Assembly: GCA_022009915.1 (NCBI GenBank)
Contig: CP091730.1
Location: 186,001-250,000 of the forward strand
Length of the DNA stretch: 64,000 nucleotides
Reading direction: 5' to 3'
From: Alistipes putredinis
GTDB lineage: Bacteria; Bacteroidota; Bacteroidia; Bacteroidales; Rikenellaceae
The notes under the pieces were generated by a model. It worked only from the letters and a program-made list of their open reading frames with translations, did no database searches and was not told the origin of the DNA. Position numbers and translations under genes: made by a program. Shown one piece after another: positions 29,750-39,321 of this stretch (position 1 is the first letter of the stretch; the number at the start of each line of letters is the position of its first letter).

Positions 29750-29781
29750 CAAAGTTATAATATCTGTACGTCACATCCAAT
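29750..29781 (-). promoter_or_regulatory. Promoter of the RHS locus
   Basis: On the minus strand ATTG (29778-29781), a 20-nt spacer and TAACTTTG (29750-29757) match the Bacteroidetes consensus. Transcription would start about 27 nt before the ATG at 29716. I saw no other clear promoter further down the array. Confidence 0.7.
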
Positions 29782-29880
29782 AATTCGGACGTTTTCTGTT
29801 ATAAAAATTAAAAAAACAAATCAAATAGCGAAAAATAAGCGCATTTTTATCGCAGAGAGAACGATTGCGCATTTACAAAG

Positions 29881-29921
29881 AAAAAAGGAGGATGTGCAAG
29901 AATACATATCCTCCTTTTTTT
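29881..29921 (-). terminator. Terminator after the Wza-Wzc-HAD operon
   Basis: AAAAAAGGAGGAT / ATCCTCCTTTTTTT, a 12-13 bp stem with a run of T on both sides. It ends the HAD gene and lies just before the RHS promoter region. Confidence 0.9.
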
Positions 29922-29958
29922 AGTACGGTTTCCGATTCGAGAGAGCCGATGGCGGAAA

Positions 29959-30334
29959 CTATTCCAAAAAGTCCGTAGTCTACCAGCATCTGTCTCAGTC
30001 GCTCCCAGTCCACATATCGGTGTCTTTCGCCGTCCTCATACTTGACGGGGCAGCCTACCGCCGCATCGTCGATATACAAGTCGGCATATACCTTCGGCGA
30101 GGAGGTCCATTTCACCTGCTGACGGTTGCGGTTCACGTCCAAAAGCGGAATCTTATTCTCACGGAACCAATCCTCGGCGGCTTTCAGAAGCTCACCGTCG
30201 CGCATGGTATACAGAATGAGTTTGTGTCCTGCGTCAGTAAGCTCCCTAAGCACAGGCACCGCCCCTATATCCTTGCCCAATCGCGGATAGGCATGCGAGA
30301 CGCACGTCCCGTCGAAATCGATAGCTATAATCAT
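29959..30334 (-). CDS. Small HAD-family phosphatase
   Basis: Begins MIIAIDFDGTCVSHAYPRLG: DxDGT is HAD motif I with Asp nucleophile and Asp acid. Motif II (ILYTMRDG, Thr) and a motif III/IV part with YADLYIDDAAVGCPV follow. The continuous reading runs on through the terminator, which is implausible. Removing one T from the run at about 29965-29969 ends the protein at VDYGLLE and a TAG (29959-29961), giving about 125 aa, the family size. It is the third gene of the wza-wzc operon, 20 nt after wzc, and may act on a sugar or nucleotide phosphate. Substrate unknown. Confidence 0.75.
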
Positions 30335-30354
30335 TCTTACTTAGTATGCTTTTT

Positions 30355-32811
30355 TCACGTACTTGCGGAGGATATTGCTTTTTCATGAGTCTGTTTTCTC
30401 AGGAAATCGGAAACGGACTCTGCAAAGCCTTTCTTCCGGCCCTCGTCCTCGCTCATTCCGTATCCATAACCATACCCGTAACCGTAGCCGTATCCATAAC
30501 CATATCCGTAACCGTAGCCGCGGTGCATATAGCGCACACCGTTGAGCACCAATGTCATATTGTGCAGTTTGCCTTCGGAGCGCAGACGTTCGATATCGGG
30601 CAGCTGCCGTCTGTCCAAAAGTCCCTCGCGCACCACATATATCGAAAGGTCGCAGAGTCTGTCGGCAATTATGGCGTCGGCCACCATCATGGCTGGAACC
30701 GAGTCGAGAATCACGTAGTCGTACCTTTTTTTCGCAACTCGGAGATAAATTCGCCGAACCGCTCGCCGAGCAACAGTTCAGCCGGATTGGGCGGCTGAAT
30801 ACCGGCAAATACCATATCCAAATTGTCGTGCAATTTGCTTTTCATTATCATCTCGTCGATGCCGGCGCCAGTATCGGAAAGATACTTGCTCAATCCGGAC
30901 GAGAGGTTGCGTCCTCCGAACATCTTGGTAAGCGTCCGCTTTCTCATGTCGGCGTCCACCACGACCACCCGTTTCGAGGATATGGCCAGCGACATGGCAA
31001 GATTCGTGGAGACGAACGTCTTTCCCGCACCGGCGTTCGAGGATGTAACCAGAATCACCTGCTGCTTTCCGCCCACGTTCATGAAATTCATGTTCGAACG
31101 AATCATCCTGAAAGCCTCCGACACCGAATCCCTGCCGTGTTCCTTTGACGGCTATGCCCTTATTGGACTTGCCTTCGTAAAGGGGCACGTCGCCCAGCAC
31201 CGGAACGTTTATCTTGCCTTCGATATCCTTGATGCCGCGAACGGAGGTATTGAGCTGGTTCATCAGTATAATCACGCCGAACGGCAGCGCCGCTCCAATA
31301 ACCAATGCGAGCAACAGCACGATAGGCGTCTTGGGGGAAATCGGTGCGGGCGAACCGTAAGCACTGTCCAAAATGCGCGAATCGGAGTCGATAACCGCAC
31401 GGGCGAGCTCGTTCTCCTCCTGCTTGTTGAGCAGGTACAGAAGAATTTCGGACTTGGTGCTCTGCTGACGCAGTTTGTCGTCGTACTGGCTCTGCTGCGT
31501 CGGTATGGAAGCCATCTGGCTGCTCGTAAGTCTCTCCTGCTCGCGCGCATTCTGCAACGAAATCCGCAACTGGTCGATAAGGCTGCCCAGAGACGAAAGG
31601 ATATACTGGCGCTTGGCGTTGAGCTTGGCGTTCAAATCCACCACAGCAGGCGAGTTGGGACCCGAGTTGGCCACTAACTTATTGCGGTTGAGCAGCATCT
31701 CGTTGTATTCGCCTATTATGCCGGAAATGCGTTCGTTGTCCACTCCGACATTGAACGGAATCATCTGATTGTCGTTCTGCGGATCCATGACGTAGTCTTT
31801 CACGGATTCGACCATACTGAGCTGCGTCTCGACACGAATCGCCTCGCTGCGGTATCTGCTGCTTTCGGTAAGGCTCTGCGAAGCCTGCGACTGCAAATCG
31901 ACCAGACGATTGGCCACCTTGTACTGCTCCACCGCCTTGTCGGCAGACTGCACCTCGGCCATAACCGCGCTCAGACGGTTGTTTATGAACTTTTTGGTAA
32001 TATCGAGCACCTGCGCCTTGTCGGCCATAACGTCATCCTGATAGGCCTGCATGAGCTTGTTGAGAATCGCCTCGGCCCTGCGCGGATTCACATCCGCAAG
32101 ACTCAGCTGAATCACGCTCGCTTCCTTGTTGAGCATCGAGGCATTGACCCTGTTCTTATACGAGAGCGCAGTAACTTCGACCGAATTCTTGCGGACCGTT
32201 ATGGGCTTGTCAATATACTTGCTCATATACGGCTGCGCACTTATTACGATGCGGCCGACCGGCGTCGATACGGTGTCGCCCACCGCGCCGATAATCACCG
32301 AATTGTCCTCACCGTTCGGGAAAACGAATTTGGTCACCTTGAAATCGGACGCCGAAATCGGAATCACGTCGAACCCGCAGCGCTGCTCGTCCACGCCGTC
32401 CACGAAAGCGACATCTATCGGCGAGGAGCCGTACAGGTCGTAGGTGCGAATCTTGCCCTTCGAGGAGTAGCGGATATTCAGATTGAGCTGCTTCACCACC
32501 ACGGTCATAAGACGCTTGGAGGAGAGAATGGCGATTTCATTGTCCACGTTGGGGATAATCTTCATGCTTCCCAACTCGGAGAAAGCCGAAGCCGTGGCGT
32601 TTCCACGGCGCGAGTCCTTAATCAGAATCGAAGCGAAGCGGGAGTAGGTTTTCGGCGTCTTGTAGATATAGAACCCCGCAACCAACAGACACGCGAAAAT
32701 GGATACGACGAACCACATCCAGTTGCCTATCACCATATCCACTATGTCGCGCAGGGAATAGGAGTCGTCCTGAATGTCGTCGGTCGCTATGTTTTTGTCT
32801 ATTTCAGTCAT
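30355..32811 (-). CDS. Wzc-like polysaccharide co-polymerase/tyrosine autokinase (two frameshifts)
   Basis: The N-terminal Wzz domain has two membrane helices (MVIGNWMWFVVSIFACLLVA; IVLLLALVIGAALPFGVIIL) around a periplasmic coiled-coil region with PNVDNEIAILSS and VDLNAKLNAKRQ. The C-terminal BY-kinase has ILVTSSNAGAGKTFVSTNLA (Walker A), VVVVDADMRKRTL (Walker A') and YDYVILDSVPAM (Walker B). The tail has ten Gly-Tyr pairs instead of the usual scattered Tyr cluster, then a charged end. These proteins control capsule/exopolysaccharide chain length by cycling Tyr phosphorylation. Frame changes are at about 31135 and 30725 (seven T). It follows wza by 25 nt. No glycosyltransferases lie nearby, so the pair may serve a polysaccharide locus elsewhere. 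Confidence 0.9.
30460..30519 (-). repeat. 30-bp tandem repeat (two copies) coding a Gly-Tyr tail in Wzc
   Basis: Two adjacent 30-bp units differ at one base and each encodes five Gly-Tyr pairs. Internal 6-bp periodicity (GGN TAY) makes the tract prone to slippage in steps of one Gly-Tyr. Confidence 0.9.
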
Positions 32812-32836
32812 CGCAAATCGTTTATTTTTGTCTGAA

Positions 32837-33640
32837 CTATCTGTATCTGAGTATTGTAGCTATAAGCGTACCTATCGAAACCAGTATGCTGCCGCCGGAG
32901 AGCAGCGCCGAGGTCAGCGGCGAAACGGCTCCCTGCTCGGCACGCCGCTTGTTGGGCGTAACGTAAATCACGTCGTTCTGTTGCAGGTAGAAATACGGCG
33001 ATTCGAAAATCTTCTTGCTGGTCAAATCGAGTTTGACGATTTTGCGCACGCCATCCTCGACCCTGATTACCATAACGTTGCGGCGCTGTCCGTAAATGGT
33101 CAAATCGCCCGCCGTACTCAAAGCCTCGAATACGGTCATACGGTTGGAAACTATCGGATACGGACCCGGCTTGGTGACTTCGCCCATAACGTATACTTTC
33201 AGATTCAGGAAGCCCACCGTAACCACCGGCTCCTTGATATAGTCCTCGTCGCGCAGTCTGTTTTCTAAATACGAAACCAAAGCTGCCCGCGCGTCATACC
33301 GGCCACCTGTATCTTACCGAAAACCGGAAAAATTTATATATCCGTCCGCATCGACCAGATAGCTCGTAGCGCCGGACATGTTGGCCACCTGCCCCGCGGC
33401 GCCCGATTCCGCCATCACCACAAAGGAGTTGAACGGTGCGGCCAGCGCGGCGTTGTCCTTGTTGAGCACATTGACCAGAATGCTCAACTGGTCGGACGGC
33501 TGAATGGTTATTTCATAATTATTGTCGAAAAGGCTTGCAACGCCTCGGATACACCCACATCTTGCAGATATGCCACTTCCTTTACGGAACCGCAGGAGAA
33601 CAGGACCGGCACGGCGAACAGGAGAAATAATATTTTTCAT
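32837..33640 (-). CDS. Wza-like polysaccharide export lipoprotein (frameshifts)
   Basis: After frame repair the N-terminus is MKNIISLFAVPVLFSCGSVK (lipobox LFSC) followed by EVAYLQDVGV. Then comes the Poly_export domain DNNYEITIQPSDQLSILVNV, SYLVDADGYINFSVFGKIQV, and a SLBB-like region LKVYVMGEVTKPGPYPIVSN and TVFEALSTAGDLTIYGQRRN. It ends QQNDVIYVTPNKRR and a C-terminal helix (GSILVSIGTLIATILRYR) that would cross the outer membrane. It forms the export channel partnering Wzc. Breaks are at about 33615, 33525 and 33310. Confidence 0.88.
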
Positions 33641-33665
33641 AGACAAGTATTCTTCAATATGGATG

Positions 33666-33673
33666 CAAAGATA
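33666..33673 (-). promoter_or_regulatory. Promoter -7 element for wza-wzc-HAD
   Basis: TATCTTTG on the minus strand, 26 nt before the wza start, fits TAnnTTTG. The -33 position has TTTT. The rest of 33674-33848 has no gene. Confidence 0.5.
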
Positions 33674-33848
33674 TAAAAAAACATGCAATATAAAAAAGGC
33701 CCTGCCGCGTTTTTCGCATCCGGCTCGCGTAGGGACCCGAAGTGTCGGGAACGCTCTTATTTTTGCCATATTCGATTCAATCGAATCGCTTCTCGACCAC
33801 CCGCAGCAATAAAGGCGACACGCGCTTTCCATTTCCGAATATAATTCT

Positions 33849-33856
33849 TATATTTG
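33849..33856 (+). promoter_or_regulatory. Promoter -7 element for the DUF5009 gene
   Basis: TATATTTG, 80 nt before the ATG at 33936, is an exact TAnnTTTG match. The -33 element is not clear. Confidence 0.5.
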
Positions 33857-33935
33857 CATTGTTGCGAGCATGCGGGACCCTTTACGCAGGCTTGCGGCTG
33901 ACTAAAAACGCAGAACTCAAACAACAAAATAAATC

Positions 33936-35052
33936 ATGAAGCAGGGATATGGCAGACTCGAATCGCTCGACACGCTGCGCGGATTCGACATGTTTTTCAT
34001 CATGGGCGGCGATTTGCTGCTCATCTCGCTGGCGACGCTTCTGCCTTGCGGCGTCACGGAATTTTTCGCCGGACAGATGCGCCATGTCGCATGGGACGGA
34101 TTCGCAATCAAGGACATGGTATTCCCGCTGTTTCTTTTCATCGCCGGCATTTCGTTCCCCTTCTCGGTCGCAAAAAGCCGCTCGATGGGACTTTCGCAAG
34201 GCCGTATATACCTGAAAATAGTGCGGAGAGCGATTCTGCTCGTACTTTTAGGCATGGTCTACAACGGATTGCTGAAACTCGACTTCGCACACACGCGCTA
34301 TGCCAGCGTTCTGGCAAGAATCGGAATCGCGTGGGCGGTTTCCGCAGTGCTGTTCATCAACTTCGGCAAAAAGACGAGGGCCGTTATCGCAGCCGCGATT
34401 CTCGTCGGATACTGGCTTCTGCTGTGGCTCGTTCCGGCGCCCGATGCGGCAGGCGCGGCGCCCTTTTCCTTCGAGGGCAATATAGTGGGATACGTGGACA
34501 GGCTGCTGCTTCCGGGCAAGCTGGCCTCCGGCACGTTCGACCCCGAGGGGCTGCTATCGACGCTTCCGGCAGTCGTCACCGCAATGCTGGGCATGATGAC
34601 GGGAGAAACGGTGCAGAGCGGCAAATATTCGGGAGCGAAAAAAGCGGCCATGATAGCCGCGGCGGGTCTTCTGCTGGTGATTGTCGGCAAGGTATGGGAT
34701 TTGCAGTTCCCAATCAACAAGAAACTGTGGACGAGCTCCTACGTATGTTTTCGTGGGAGGTCTGTCGGCCATGCTCTTCGCGCTTTTCTACTACATAATA
34801 GACGTGCGCGGCATAAGGGGCGGCACGCTGTTTTTCAAGGTCATCGGCATGAACTCCATAACGATTTACATGTTCCAGAAAATGGTGAAGGTGAGCTACA
34901 CCACCGACTTTCTGAGCAAGGGGCTGGCTGGGCTCCTGCCCGAATCCGCATCGGAGTTCGTGTATGCGGTATTCTACATCGCGGTCTGCTGGTGTTTCCT
35001 CTATTTCCTCTACAAGAAAAAAACGTATTCCTTAAAGTATAAGACGCTATGA
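33936..35052 (+). CDS. DUF5009/NagX-type membrane acyltransferase-like protein (one frameshift)
   Basis: About 371 aa with roughly ten membrane helices. It starts with RLESLDTLRGFDMFFIMGGD, the typical R-x-x-S-L-D-x-x-R-G motif of heparan-alpha-glucosaminide N-acetyltransferase-like (NagX/DUF5009) proteins, and has HVAWDGFAIKDMVFPLFLFI (the W-G-x-x-x-x-D-x-x-F-P motif), LLLVIVGKVWDLQFPINKKL and NSITIYMFQKMVK near the end. The family is thought to handle acetylation or transport of amino sugars at the inner membrane. The frame breaks at about 34745 (TSSYV then FVGGLSAMLF). The next gene's start overlaps its stop. Confidence 0.85.
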
Positions 35053-35735
35053 AAAAGACTTCTCATAATCGCAGCGGCGATACTCGCGGCAGTAGGTTGC
35101 GGCAGAAAGGACTCGGTCGTCATGGCCGAAAAGTCATCCAACGACAGCATCTGTTCGATAAACATCGCCTACCCCGTATTCTCGTCCACCTCGGCCTCCG
35201 TAAACGCCAAGTTCGGCAAGCTCAATTCAGCAATCGAGACCTACGTAGACACAGTCGGCCGGAATGCGTACTCGCAGGCAGAGGAGCTTATGGCCGATAT
35301 AGCCGGTATGGCAGACAGTCCTGCGGGACTTCCGGACTGGAACTGCGAACTGTTAGTCGAAAGCTCCGCATTCCTTTCCGAGCGCATGGCTTCGGTGCTC
35401 TTTACGACATATTCCTATCTGGGCGGAGCGCACGGCATGACCGAATACAAGGCCGTGAACTTCGACATCCGAAGCGGCAAGATACTCGGCAATGAACAAC
35501 TGCTCGACTACTCGGAAACGGACCGGATAAACGAACTGCTCGAAAACGGATTCGAAAATCCCGACGGCTGTTTCTGGGAAAAGCCGAGCCTCGACAAGGC
35601 ATCGGCGATAGTAATGGAAGAGGATGCCGTAAAATTCATCTACGAACAATACGTACTCGGCCCGTACAGGCTGCGGAGCAGCCGAAGTGACTATACCGGT
35701 CGCAAAAGCTGGACGGCCTGCTGCTGGTAAAATAA
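35049..35735 (+). CDS. DUF4163/DUF3298-like lipoprotein (frameshifts at both ends)
   Basis: After correction the start is MKKLLIIAAAILAAVGCGRK (lipobox AAVGC), and the end is YAAGAAEVTIPVAKLDGLLL. The middle has INIAYPVFSSTSASVNAKFG, YSYLGGAHGMTEYKAVNFDI and SGKILGNEQLLDY, the usual pattern of DUF4163 plus DUF3298 (RsiV-like) proteins: Y-x-x-G-G-A-H with T-x-x-x-N-F-D. It starts within the last codons of the DUF5009 gene, so the two are translationally coupled. A role as a cell-wall or lysozyme-sensing lipoprotein is possible but unproven here. Confidence 0.8.
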
Positions 35736-35749
35736 TCAGGGTATCGGTA

Positions 35750-35796
35750 AAAATCGAGCGGCCGAATTCGCACAGATTCGGTCGCTCGATTTTGTA
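35750..35796 (+). terminator. Bidirectional terminator between the DUF3298-like gene and prfB
   Basis: AAAATCGAGCGGCCGAAT / ATTCGGTCGCTCGATTTT forms a ~17-bp stem with A and T flanks. The two genes converge here. Confidence 0.9.
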
Positions 35797-35868
35797 TTTT
35801 ATGAATTTTTCAGGCAGCCTGTAAACGGCCCCGGACATCAGCACAGCGAGCGCCGCTATCCGCAGCCC

Positions 35869-36987
35869 TTATGCGTCGGCTCCGAACTCCATCAGATACG
35901 ACTTTATGAACTCGTCTATCTCGCCGTTCATCACAGCCTCGACGTTCGAGGTCTGGCAACCCGTCCGGTGGTCTTTGACACGCCTGTCGTCGAACACGTA
36001 GCTGCGAATCTGCGAGCCCCACTCTATTTTTCTTTTTCTGCTTTTTCCAACTCGCTTCGCATGCGCTGCTGCCGCTCCAACTCTTTCTGATAGAGTTTCG
36101 AGCGAAGTATGCGAAGAGCGTTTTCGCGGTTTTTGGGCTGGTCTCGCGTTTCGGTGTTCTCGATAAGAATCTCCTCCTCGCGGCCCGTCTCTGGGTCTGT
36201 GTACCGGTACCTGAGGCGCACGCCCGACTCGACCTTGTTCACGTTCTGACCACCTGCGCCGCTGCTGCGGAACGTATCCCACGAGAGTTTGCTCTTGTCC
36301 ACGTTTATCTCAATCGTCTCGTCCACGGCGGGCGAAACGAACACCGAAGCGAAGGTGGTCTGGCGCTTGTTGTTGGCATTGAAAGGCGACAGACGCACGA
36401 GACGGTGCACGCCGTTTTTCGCTTTTTCAGGAATCCGTAGGCATACTCGCCGTCGAACTCCAACGTGGCGGACTTCACTCCCACCTCGTCGCCGGCCTGA
36501 TAGTCCTGTACACGCACCTTGAAACCGTGCATCTCTCCCCAGCGCGTATACATGCGCAGCAGCATCGAAGCCCAATCCAGCGCCTCGGTACCTCCCGCGC
36601 CTGAGTTTATGTCCATGATAGCTCCGAGCCTGTCCTCCTTACCCTGCAACATGTTGCGCATCTCCAACTCCTCGACCGCCTCGACGGTTCGGGCATAATG
36701 CTCGTCCAAGTCCTGCTCGGTGGCAGCCTGTTCGCGCACGAAATCGGGCATAAGCTCCAAATCGTCCACCAGCGAACGGACGGAATCGTACTGTTTCACC
36801 CAGCTTTTGACGGCCGACGTCTCCTTCAAGTAAGCCTCGGCGCCTTGTGCGTCGTCCCAAAAGCCGTCGCTCAGACTGCGCTGCTCGCGCTCCTCCAACT
36901 CTGCTCTCTTGCTATCGATGTCAAAGATGCCTCCTCAGCGCATCCAGGCGCCTTACAACATCCTTAATCTGTTCTGCGGTAATCATC
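35869..36987 (-). CDS. prfB: Peptide chain release factor 2, with programmed +1 frameshift
   Basis: RF2 ends translation at UGA and UAA. The frame opens MITAEQIKDVVRRLDALRRH and reaches an in-frame TGA inside CTTTGAC. A +1 shift there continues DIDSKRAELEEREQRSLSDG. This is the conserved autoregulatory site (next feature). Later motifs are INSGAGGTEALDWASMLLRM, VRLSPFNA (the SPF codon-recognition tripeptide of RF2) and FRSSGAGGQNVNKVESGVRL with catalytic GGQ, ending IDEFIKSYLMEFGADA. Two further breaks look like errors: poly-T at about 36416 and at about 36030. About 370 aa in total. Confidence 0.95.
36921..36936 (-). promoter_or_regulatory. prfB programmed frameshift site
   Basis: The minus strand reads AGGAGG CAT CTT TGA C. 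An internal Shine-Dalgarno sequence (36931-36936) lies three bases before the slippery CTT and the TGA stop, with the same spacing as in Escherichia coli prfB (AGGGGG TAT CTT TGA C). Low RF2 favours a +1 shift and full-length RF2. Confidence 0.95.
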
Positions 36988-37018
36988 GCTTCAAATCTCA
37001 ATTAAACATTACGGGTGC

Positions 37019-37026
37019 AAATATAG
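37019..37026 (-). promoter_or_regulatory. Promoter -7 element for prfB
   Basis: TATATTTG on the minus strand, 32 nt before the prfB start. The rest of 37027-37252, before the divergent phosphoesterase gene, shows no gene or clear motif. Confidence 0.5.
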
Positions 37027-37252
37027 CGATAATATTCGACGAAAACGCATGCCGTCCGTAATACCGCGAATTTCGCAGACATATACTTCCAAAGACAAAG
37101 GACAGCGGACCAATGCCTTATGCCGACCCGCGGCGGGAGAATCGTTTATCCGAACGAGCACACGCCGCAATGCGACATTCCGACATGTTTTCATTCCCGA
37201 AAGGCCATACTGCAAAATCTTTTCCATCCGTTATTCCGCAAAAAGACAAACG

Positions 37253-38050
37253 ATGAAACGGATTGCCATACTGCTCGCATGGCTTGCAATGAGTTCGTGC
37301 GAATACATAGAGTATCACCCTTATCAAACATCCGTAAGCGGCAAAACCGGCATCAATGCCCGAAACTGCGAAAAGATAACCGCGAACTGCGAAGGGCGCT
37401 CGCAGATTCGCTTCGTCTTCATGACCGATACCCAACGCTGGTACGACCAGACGCTCGACGCGGTAAAGGCCATAAACGCGCTGGACAGCATAGATTTCGT
37501 GATACTCGGCGGCGACATGTCCGATTTCGGGCTGCGCAAGGAATTCTGTCTGATGCGCGACATTTTCGAGAAACTCGACGTGCCGTATGTCTCACTGATA
37601 GGCAACCACGACTGCATAGGAACTGGTGAAGAGGTGTTCCGGAAAATATTCGGTGATACAGACTTCGCCTTCACGGCAGGCGATACGAGGTTCATATGTC
37701 TGAATACCAATGCGCTGGAATACGACTACTCTACCGACATACCGAACATGCGCTTCATCGAAAGTCAGGTCGAGGACATGCCCTCCGACATACGTCGCAC
37801 GGTAGCCGTAATGCACGTAAGACCCATGGCCGAAGAGTTCAACAACAATCTCAGCCGGCCGTTCCACATGACACTGAAACGCGCCGTCGGACTGGAATTC
37901 TGCCTGTTCGGCCACGAACACAAAATGATTGAACAGGAGCTGTTCGATGACGGAATACCATACATAGGATGCACCTGCATCGAAGATCGCGAATTTCTGC
38001 TGTTCGACATAAACAGGGACGGATATGAATACAGGAAAGTTACTTTTTAG
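37253..38050 (+). CDS. Calcineurin-like metallophosphoesterase lipoprotein
   Basis: 265 aa, intact. Lipobox LAMSSC near residue 16. The metallophosphoesterase motifs are FMTDTQ (D-x-Q variant of D-x-H, position I), LGGDMSDFG (GD-x-x-D), IGNHDCIG (GNHD), VMHVRPM (H) and LFGHEHKM (GHxH). It would hydrolyse a phosphoester at the cell surface or periplasm. Motif I has Gln in place of the first His, as in some active members. The next gene begins 26 nt before its end in another frame, so the two are coupled. The substrate is unknown. Confidence 0.88.
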   Translation: MKRIAILLAWLAMSSCEYIEYHPYQTSVSGKTGINARNCEKITANCEGRSQIRFVFMTDTQRWYDQTLDAVKAINALDSIDFVILGGDMSDFGLRKEFCLMRDIFEKLDVPYVSLIGNHDCIGTGEEVFRKIFGDTDFAFTAGDTRFICLNTNALEYDYSTDIPNMRFIESQVEDMPSDIRRTVAVMHVRPMAEEFNNNLSRPFHMTLKRAVGLEFCLFGHEHKMIEQELFDDGIPYIGCTCIEDREFLLFDINRDGYEYRKVTF

Positions 38051-38672
38051 CCTTTTGATTGCCCTCTGTTCATACTGCACGACATTCGGCGGCGGGCGAG
38101 GCGACGAACTGAGAGTGCAGAGACGCGCATGGCTCAAAAGTTCCGACACTCGCCGCCACGCTCCCTCCTACGTCTCGTTGCAATACGCCGGAGGAATGGG
38201 ATTTCTGTCGGCCGGAGCAGGCTGGCAATACGGCAAAAAATGTCAATGGGAAACCGAAATACTGGCTGGATTCGTTCCTGAAAAGTACATGGACCGCACT
38301 CACCTCACCTTTACCTTGAAACAACACTACACTCCGTGGAGCGTAAGCTGCGTGCGGCCGCTCGCATGGGACCCGATATATTTCGGTCTTTATCTGAACT
38401 CCATTACCGGAGAGAGCTTCTGGCCGCGATGTCCGGAACGTTACCCGAAAGGCTACTACTGGTTTTCAACCAAATTCCATTTCAGCCTCTTTGTCGGGGG
38501 AAGAGTGCGGTACGACATTTTCCCGCCCGAAGCCAAATCGTTCTGCAAAAGCGCGACCCTGTTTTACGAAGTCCACGCATGCGACATGTACATAATAAGC
38601 GCAGCCACCAACAGGTATCTCAAACCCTCGGACCTGATAAGCCTTTCGTTCGGAGTGCGGATAGAAATATAA
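38025..38672 (+). CDS. Predicted secreted outer-membrane beta-barrel-like protein
   Basis: 215 aa with a signal peptide (MNTGKLLFSLLIALCSYCTT). Alternating aromatic/polar strands (YVSLQYAGGMGFLSAGAGWQ; WETEILAGFVPEKY; LTFTLKQHYTPWSV; YFGLYLNSITGESFWPRCPE; LISLSFGVRIEI at the end) suggest a small beta-barrel ending in a terminal strand. I do not recognise a named family. It overlaps the phosphoesterase gene by 26 nt, so a joint role at the envelope is likely. Confidence 0.7.
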   Translation: MNTGKLLFSLLIALCSYCTTFGGGRGDELRVQRRAWLKSSDTRRHAPSYVSLQYAGGMGFLSAGAGWQYGKKCQWETEILAGFVPEKYMDRTHLTFTLKQHYTPWSVSCVRPLAWDPIYFGLYLNSITGESFWPRCPERYPKGYYWFSTKFHFSLFVGGRVRYDIFPPEAKSFCKSATLFYEVHACDMYIISAATNRYLKPSDLISLSFGVRIEI

Positions 38673-38676
38673 GGCC

Positions 38677-39310
38677 CTACACGTTGCCCAGTTTGCGGCG
38701 GGCGAAATCTATTATCATTTCGGCAGTGCCTTCCAGCCCCAGAACCGACGAGTTCACGCAAAGGTGATAAGTCGCCGCCGCGCCCCATTTGTGCGAACTG
38801 TAATAGTTGTAGTATGAGGCCCTGCGCTCGTCTCCGCGCTCCATTACCGAAAGCGCCTCCTGCGGCGTTACACCCATGCGGGAACAGATGCGCTTCTGTC
38901 TGTCTTCACTGTCGGCCGTGATGAAAACATTGACCGTGCGGCTATTCTCCCGCAATATATAGTCGGCGCAGCGGCCCACGAATATGCACGATTCGCGGTC
39001 GGCTATCTTGCGTATGACGTCGCTCTGAATCTTGAAAAGGGCATCGCCCGACAACACGTCGGTAGCCCCGCCGTCGTCGCCGGCAAACGGAATGCGCAGA
39101 TAACCTATCAGCGAGGTAAGCGCCCCACGCGAACGATGTTCGTCCGCATGCTCGAACAACTCCGGCGAAAAAGCCGCTCTCCTCCGCCGCAAGATTTATC
39201 AACTCCTTGTCGTACAAACTTATGCCTAAACGGCGCGAGATAATCTCTCCGATTTTCTTGCCTCCGCTGCCTATCTGGCGTCCGATGTTGATAACGTAAT
39301 TCCCATTCAT
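38677..39310 (-). CDS. Cytidylate kinase-like protein (one frameshift)
   Basis: Starts MNGNYVINIGRQIGSGGKKI, the P-loop of the cytidylate kinase-like family, then GEIISRRLGISLYDKELINL and AAEESGFSPELFEHADE after a frame correction near 39175. Later IVRKIADRESCIFVGRCADY, VNVFITADSEDRQKRI and YYSSHKWGAAATYHLCVNSS with the R-x-Y-Y-x-x-x-x-x-W signature. About 210 aa. It probably phosphorylates a nucleotide or related substrate; it is distinct from canonical Cmk. It follows the MATE gene by 11 nt. Confidence 0.85.
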
Positions 39311-39321
39311 AATGCGTACTG

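Noticed and set aside
13106..29781. A complete type VI or type IX secretion locus supporting the RHS proteins
   Set aside because: No Tss, Hcp, VgrG/PAAR or Por/Gld genes and no T9SS sorting domain were seen; the RHS genes carry Sec signals only.
29959..30334. HAD protein reading through its own terminator to a 153-aa product
   Set aside because: The extension translates a terminator stem; one T fewer in a T5 run gives a natural stop at family length.
36898..36987. Treating the prfB start as one more sequencing frameshift
   Set aside because: The AGGAGG-N3-CTTTGAC context shows that it is the conserved programmed site, unlike the homopolymer breaks elsewhere.
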